A DNA stretch of 41,464 nucleotides, from assembly GCA_023428085.1 (NCBI GenBank), contig JAEYZK010000450.1, positions 1 to 41,464 of the forward strand, given 5' to 3'. This document shows positions 38,782 through 41,464 of this stretch, in pieces. The notes beneath the pieces were generated by a model, which made no database searches, had not been told where the DNA came from, and saw nothing but the letters and a program-made list of their open reading frames with translations. The DNA comes from Pseudomonadota bacterium (GTDB lineage Bacteria; Myxococcota; Myxococcia; Myxococcales; Anaeromyxobacteraceae). Each line of letters starts with the position of its first letter. The first letter of the stretch is position 1. A program made the translations under genes and the position numbers.

Positions 38782-40020
38782 GTGGCCACTCCCCGGTCGA
38801 TCCGCTACCTGAACGAGATCCGCGCCCTCAACGCGCTGTTCCGCGCGGGCGGCATGAGCCGCGCGGACCTCGCGCGTCACCTGGGGATGAACCGCTCCAG
38901 CATCGGGTTCATCGTCGAGGACCTCCTCGCGGACGGCCTCGCCCGGGAGCGGCCGGCCATGCCCGGGGCCGCGCGGCGGACCGGGCGCCCGGGCATCGTG
39001 GTCGAGCTCGACCCCGACGGCGCCGGCTTCCTCGGCGTCGAGATCGGGGTGGACCACCTCACGGTGGTCGGGGTCGACCTGGCGGCGCGCGAGATCGTGC
39101 GCCGCACCGTCGCCTACCCCACCCGCGCGCGGCCCCCCGCCATGGGCGTCGCCAGGGCCGCCACGCTGGTCCAGGAGGCGGTCGCGGCGATCGGCCTCCC
39201 GCGCGCCCGGCTCCGCGGCGTGTGCGTGGCCGTCCCGGCGCTCGTGCGCGACGGCGTGGTCCGGAACGCGCTCATGCTGGGCTGGCGCAACGTCCCCGTC
39301 CAGGCGCTGCTGCGACGCCAGCTCGGCGACGTGCAGGTCCGGGTGGAGAACGACGCCAACGCCTTCGCCTTCGGCGAGACCTACGCGGGCGCCGACGGGC
39401 GCGCCGACACGGTCGCGTTCCTGCTCATCGAGAACGGCGCCGGCGGCGGCGTCGTGATCGGCGGCCACCTCCACCGCGGCGCGTCCGGCTTCGCGGGCGA
39501 GTTCGGCCAGCTCGCCGTCGCGGACGGCGCCGGCGGGGTCGAACACCTCGAGCGCCACATCGGCAAGGACGCGGTCCTCGCGCGGTACCGCGCCCACGGC
39601 GGCCCGCGCTCCGCCGACCTGCCGCACCTGCTCGAGGCGCTCCGCGCCGGGGAGCCCGCCGCGCTCCGGACGGCGCGCGCGTGGGGCGACACCCTGGCGC
39701 GCGGGCTCGTGGCGATCACCGACGTCCTCGCCCCCGGGCGGATCGTGCTCGGCGGATCGGTGGCCCCCCTCTTCCCGCACGTCGCCGACCGCGTCGAGGC
39801 CTCGATGCGCGCCGCGCTCCTCGAGGGCTTCCCCGTCCCGCGCATCGAGGTCTCGCGGCTCGGCGCCGAGGGCGCCGCGTTCGGGGGCGCGTGCCTGCTC
39901 CACCAGGCCCTCTTCGCCGTGGACGAGGGGCTGATCCACGCCCTCCCCGCGGCGCAGCCGCGCGCCGCCGCGAAGCGCGGCAGGCGGCGCCGCGCCCCCC
40001 GAGAAGGAGCGACTCCATGA
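38782..40020 (+). CDS. ROK-family transcriptional regulator
   Basis: The 412-residue protein has an N-terminal winged helix (GGMSRADLARHLGMNRSSIG, then FIVEDLLADGLARE) and a ROK sugar-kinase-like domain (GFLGVEIGVDHLTVVGVDL, CVAVPALVRDG, VRVENDANAFAFGETYAG, AFLLIENGAGGGVVIGG). The zinc-binding segment of many ROK proteins (GHxxx...CxCGxxGC) is not kept: the region reads GEFGQLAVADGAGGVEHLE, without cysteines, so it probably regulates rather than phosphorylates. I chose the GTG at 38782, with GAGG eight bases upstream; the ATG at 38777 is out of frame. The stop overlaps the PfkB start as ATGA, so it likely controls the sugar kinase operon. Confidence 0.9.
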   Translation: MATPRSIRYLNEIRALNALFRAGGMSRADLARHLGMNRSSIGFIVEDLLADGLARERPAMPGAARRTGRPGIVVELDPDGAGFLGVEIGVDHLTVVGVDLAAREIVRRTVAYPTRARPPAMGVARAATLVQEAVAAIGLPRARLRGVCVAVPALVRDGVVRNALMLGWRNVPVQALLRRQLGDVQVRVENDANAFAFGETYAGADGRADTVAFLLIENGAGGGVVIGGHLHRGASGFAGEFGQLAVADGAGGVEHLERHIGKDAVLARYRAHGGPRSADLPHLLEALRAGEPAALRTARAWGDTLARGLVAITDVLAPGRIVLGGSVAPLFPHVADRVEASMRAALLEGFPVPRIEVSRLGAEGAAFGGACLLHQALFAVDEGLIHALPAAQPRAAAKRGRRRRAPREGATP

Positions 40021-40973
40021 CCGCCTCCGGCCCCATCGTGACCATAGGTGAAGTTCTCGTCGAGATCATGGCCGTCGATCCGGGCGAGGGGTTCCGCGCC
40101 CCCATCCGCCTCGTCGGACCGTTCCCGTCCGGCGCGCCCGCGATCTTCATCGACCAGGTCGGGAAGCTCGGCCACCCGTGTGGCATCGTGAGCTGCGTCG
40201 GGGCCGACGACTTCGGCCGGGTGAACCTGGATCGGCTCCGGGCGGACGGGGTGGACGTCTCCGCGGTGCGCGTCCATCCGGAGATCCCGACCGGCAGCGC
40301 CTTCGTGCGCTACCGCCCCGACGGCGCGCGCGACTTCGTCTTCAACATCAGGCACAGCGCCTGCGGGGCGATCACGCTCGACGCCGCCGCCGAGGCCCTG
40401 CTCGACCGGGCGGGCCACCTGCACGTCATGGGCTCGTCCCTCTCCTCCCCCGCCCTGGTGGAGATGAACCGCGCCGCCATCGAGCGCGTGAAGCGGCGCG
40501 GCGGCACGATCTCGTTCGACCCCAACTGCCGCAAGGAGATCATGGGCCTGCCCGGCATGCGCGCGGCGCTGGACCACGTCCTCGCCCGCGCCGATCTGTT
40601 CCTGCCCAGCGGGCCCGAGCTCCTCCTCTTCACGGAGGCGCAGGAGGAGCGCGCCGCCATCCGCGAGCTCCTGGGCCGCGGCCTGCGCGCCGTCGTGCTG
40701 AAGCGCGGCGCCGCGGGCGCGAGCTACCACGACGCGGACGGCGCGCTGTCGGTCGAGGGCCACCGGGTGGAGGAGATCGATCCCACCGGCGCCGGCGACT
40801 GCTTCGGCGGGACCTTCGTCACCTGCTGGCTCGAGGGGCTCGGCCCCGCGCGCGCGCTCGCGCGCGCCAACGCGAGCGGCGCCCTCGCGGTCCGCAGGAA
40901 GGGGCCCATGGAAGGCGCCTCCACGCGCGCCGAGCTCGAGGCCTTCCTCGCGCAGGGCGCGGTGCACGGATGA
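40017..40973 (+). CDS. PfkB-family sugar kinase (possible tagatose/ketose kinase)
   Basis: The 318-residue protein is a ribokinase-fold kinase. It starts ASGPIVTIGEVLVEIMAVDP, has the substrate region PSGAPAIFIDQVGKLG and GIVSCVGADDFGRVNLDRL, and the family signature with catalytic Asp, EIDPTGAGDCFGGTFVTCWL. Members phosphorylate fructose, tagatose, ribose, 2-keto-3-deoxygluconate or related substrates with ATP. Shine-Dalgarno GAAGGAGCG precedes the ATG, which overlaps the ROK stop (ATGA); its own stop overlaps the start of the next gene the same way. The GatZ/KbaZ-family neighbour makes tagatose or a related ketohexose a reasonable guess as substrate. Confidence 0.9.
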   Translation: MTASGPIVTIGEVLVEIMAVDPGEGFRAPIRLVGPFPSGAPAIFIDQVGKLGHPCGIVSCVGADDFGRVNLDRLRADGVDVSAVRVHPEIPTGSAFVRYRPDGARDFVFNIRHSACGAITLDAAAEALLDRAGHLHVMGSSLSSPALVEMNRAAIERVKRRGGTISFDPNCRKEIMGLPGMRAALDHVLARADLFLPSGPELLLFTEAQEERAAIRELLGRGLRAVVLKRGAAGASYHDADGALSVEGHRVEEIDPTGAGDCFGGTFVTCWLEGLGPARALARANASGALAVRRKGPMEGASTRAELEAFLAQGAVHG

Positions 40974-41464
40974 GCCACCCCGCGCTCGCCCGCCTCTGCC
41001 CCCGGACCGTGCGCGCAGGCGGCGCGGCGGTGGCGTCGATCTGCTCGGCCCACCCGCTCGTGCTCGAGGCGGCGCTGCGCCACGGGCGCGCGGGCGGCGG
41101 GGAGGTCGTCGTCGAGGCGACCTGCAACCAGGTGAACCAGGAGGGCGGGTACACCGGCCTGACGCCGGCCGCGTTCCGGCGCTTCGTCGAGGAGCGCGCC
41201 GCGCAGGTGGGGCTCGAGCGCGGCGCGCTGGTGCTCGGGGGCGACCACCTCGGCCCGAACCCGTGGCGGCACCTCCCCGCGGAGGAGGCCCTGGTCCGGG
41301 CGGAGCGGCTCGTCGAGGCCTACGCCCGCGCCGGCTTCACGAAGCTCCACCTCGACACCAGCATGGCCTGCGGCGGCGACCCGCCCGCGCTGCCCGAGGA
41401 GGTGGCGGCCGCGCGCGCCGCGCGGCTCGCGGCGGTCGCGGAGGCCGCGGCGCCCGCCCCGGAC
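40970..41464 (+). CDS. GatZ/KbaZ-family protein (tagatose-bisphosphate aldolase non-catalytic subunit or 4-epimerase), partial
   Basis: The frame is open from ATG 40970 to the window edge (165 codons), so only the N-terminal part is seen. It reads VASICSAHPLVLEAALRHGR, VVVEATCNQVNQEGGYTGLT, RGALVLGGDHLGPNPWRHLP and FTKLHLDTSMACGGDPPALP, matching the GatZ/KbaZ group. In enteric bacteria these proteins support class II tagatose-1,6-bisphosphate aldolase; in Agrobacterium a member of this family was reported as a D-tagatose 6-phosphate 4-epimerase. It overlaps the PfkB stop by ATGA, so kinase and this enzyme are coupled, and either role would place the product in glycolysis. Which applies depends on whether a GatY/KbaY-type aldolase lies beyond the window. 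Confidence 0.88.
   Translation, partial: MSHPALARLCPRTVRAGGAAVASICSAHPLVLEAALRHGRAGGGEVVVEATCNQVNQEGGYTGLTPAAFRRFVEERAAQVGLERGALVLGGDHLGPNPWRHLPAEEALVRAERLVEAYARAGFTKLHLDTSMACGGDPPALPEEVAAARAARLAAVAEAAAPAPD

Overview
The window is very GC-rich, gene-dense DNA whose gene families (DUF4388 protein, FHA protein, eukaryote-like Ser/Thr kinase, HD-GYP regulator, response regulator fused to a flavoprotein, poly-HAMP chemoreceptor) point to a myxobacterium, most likely Anaeromyxobacter or a close relative. This assignment rests on gene content and composition, not on a database search. No rRNA, tRNA, CRISPR array, insertion sequence or prophage was seen.

Left part (1-25515), housekeeping and signalling: the end of an unrecognised gene; a DUF4388 protein; a propeller-like lipoprotein; a small XRE regulator; a Tat-exported metallophosphoesterase; an aldehyde dehydrogenase; an FHA protein; a block of 7-bp tandem repeats between convergent genes; an M13-family lipoprotein that has lost its zinc site; a YciA-like thioesterase; ThyX; an SppA-type protease fused to a probable outer-membrane beta-barrel; transcription terminator Rho with an Arg/Gly/Pro-rich N-terminus and a possible leader peptide; an HD-GYP regulator; a Ser/Thr kinase divergent from a zinc-ribbon protein over a palindromic -10 box; a fused receiver/thioredoxin-reductase-like flavoprotein; and a leftward four-gene set (chemoreceptor, ferredoxin-reductase-like flavoprotein, Npt1-like carrier, aldo/keto reductase).

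Right part (25874-41464), a carbohydrate catabolic island, all on the + strand. Unit A is a TIM-barrel isomerase/epimerase overlapping a Gfo/Idh/MocA oxidoreductase. Unit B starts with a HutC-type GntR regulator, preceded by a good promoter and a GTCTAGAC operator, and continues with DeoC-type aldolase, FGGY kinase, a second TIM-barrel isomerase, a zinc alcohol dehydrogenase, a VOC protein, an Old-Yellow-Enzyme-type reductase and a ribose-type ABC importer (ATPase, permease, binding protein), closed by a strong intrinsic terminator. Unit C has a ROK regulator, a PfkB kinase and a GatZ/KbaZ-family protein coupled by ATGA overlaps and runs off the right edge. The substrate cannot be read from sequence. 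The combination of oxidoreductase, TIM-barrel lyase/isomerase, ene-reductase, kinase and deoxy-sugar-phosphate aldolase suggests an unusual sugar or polyol route, with tagatose-6-phosphate chemistry as a plausible exit in unit C.

Two transcription styles appear. Several single genes have a TANNNT box 6-10 nt before the start codon and no Shine-Dalgarno (probable leaderless mRNAs). The catabolic genes mostly have strong Shine-Dalgarno sequences and short spacers or overlaps.
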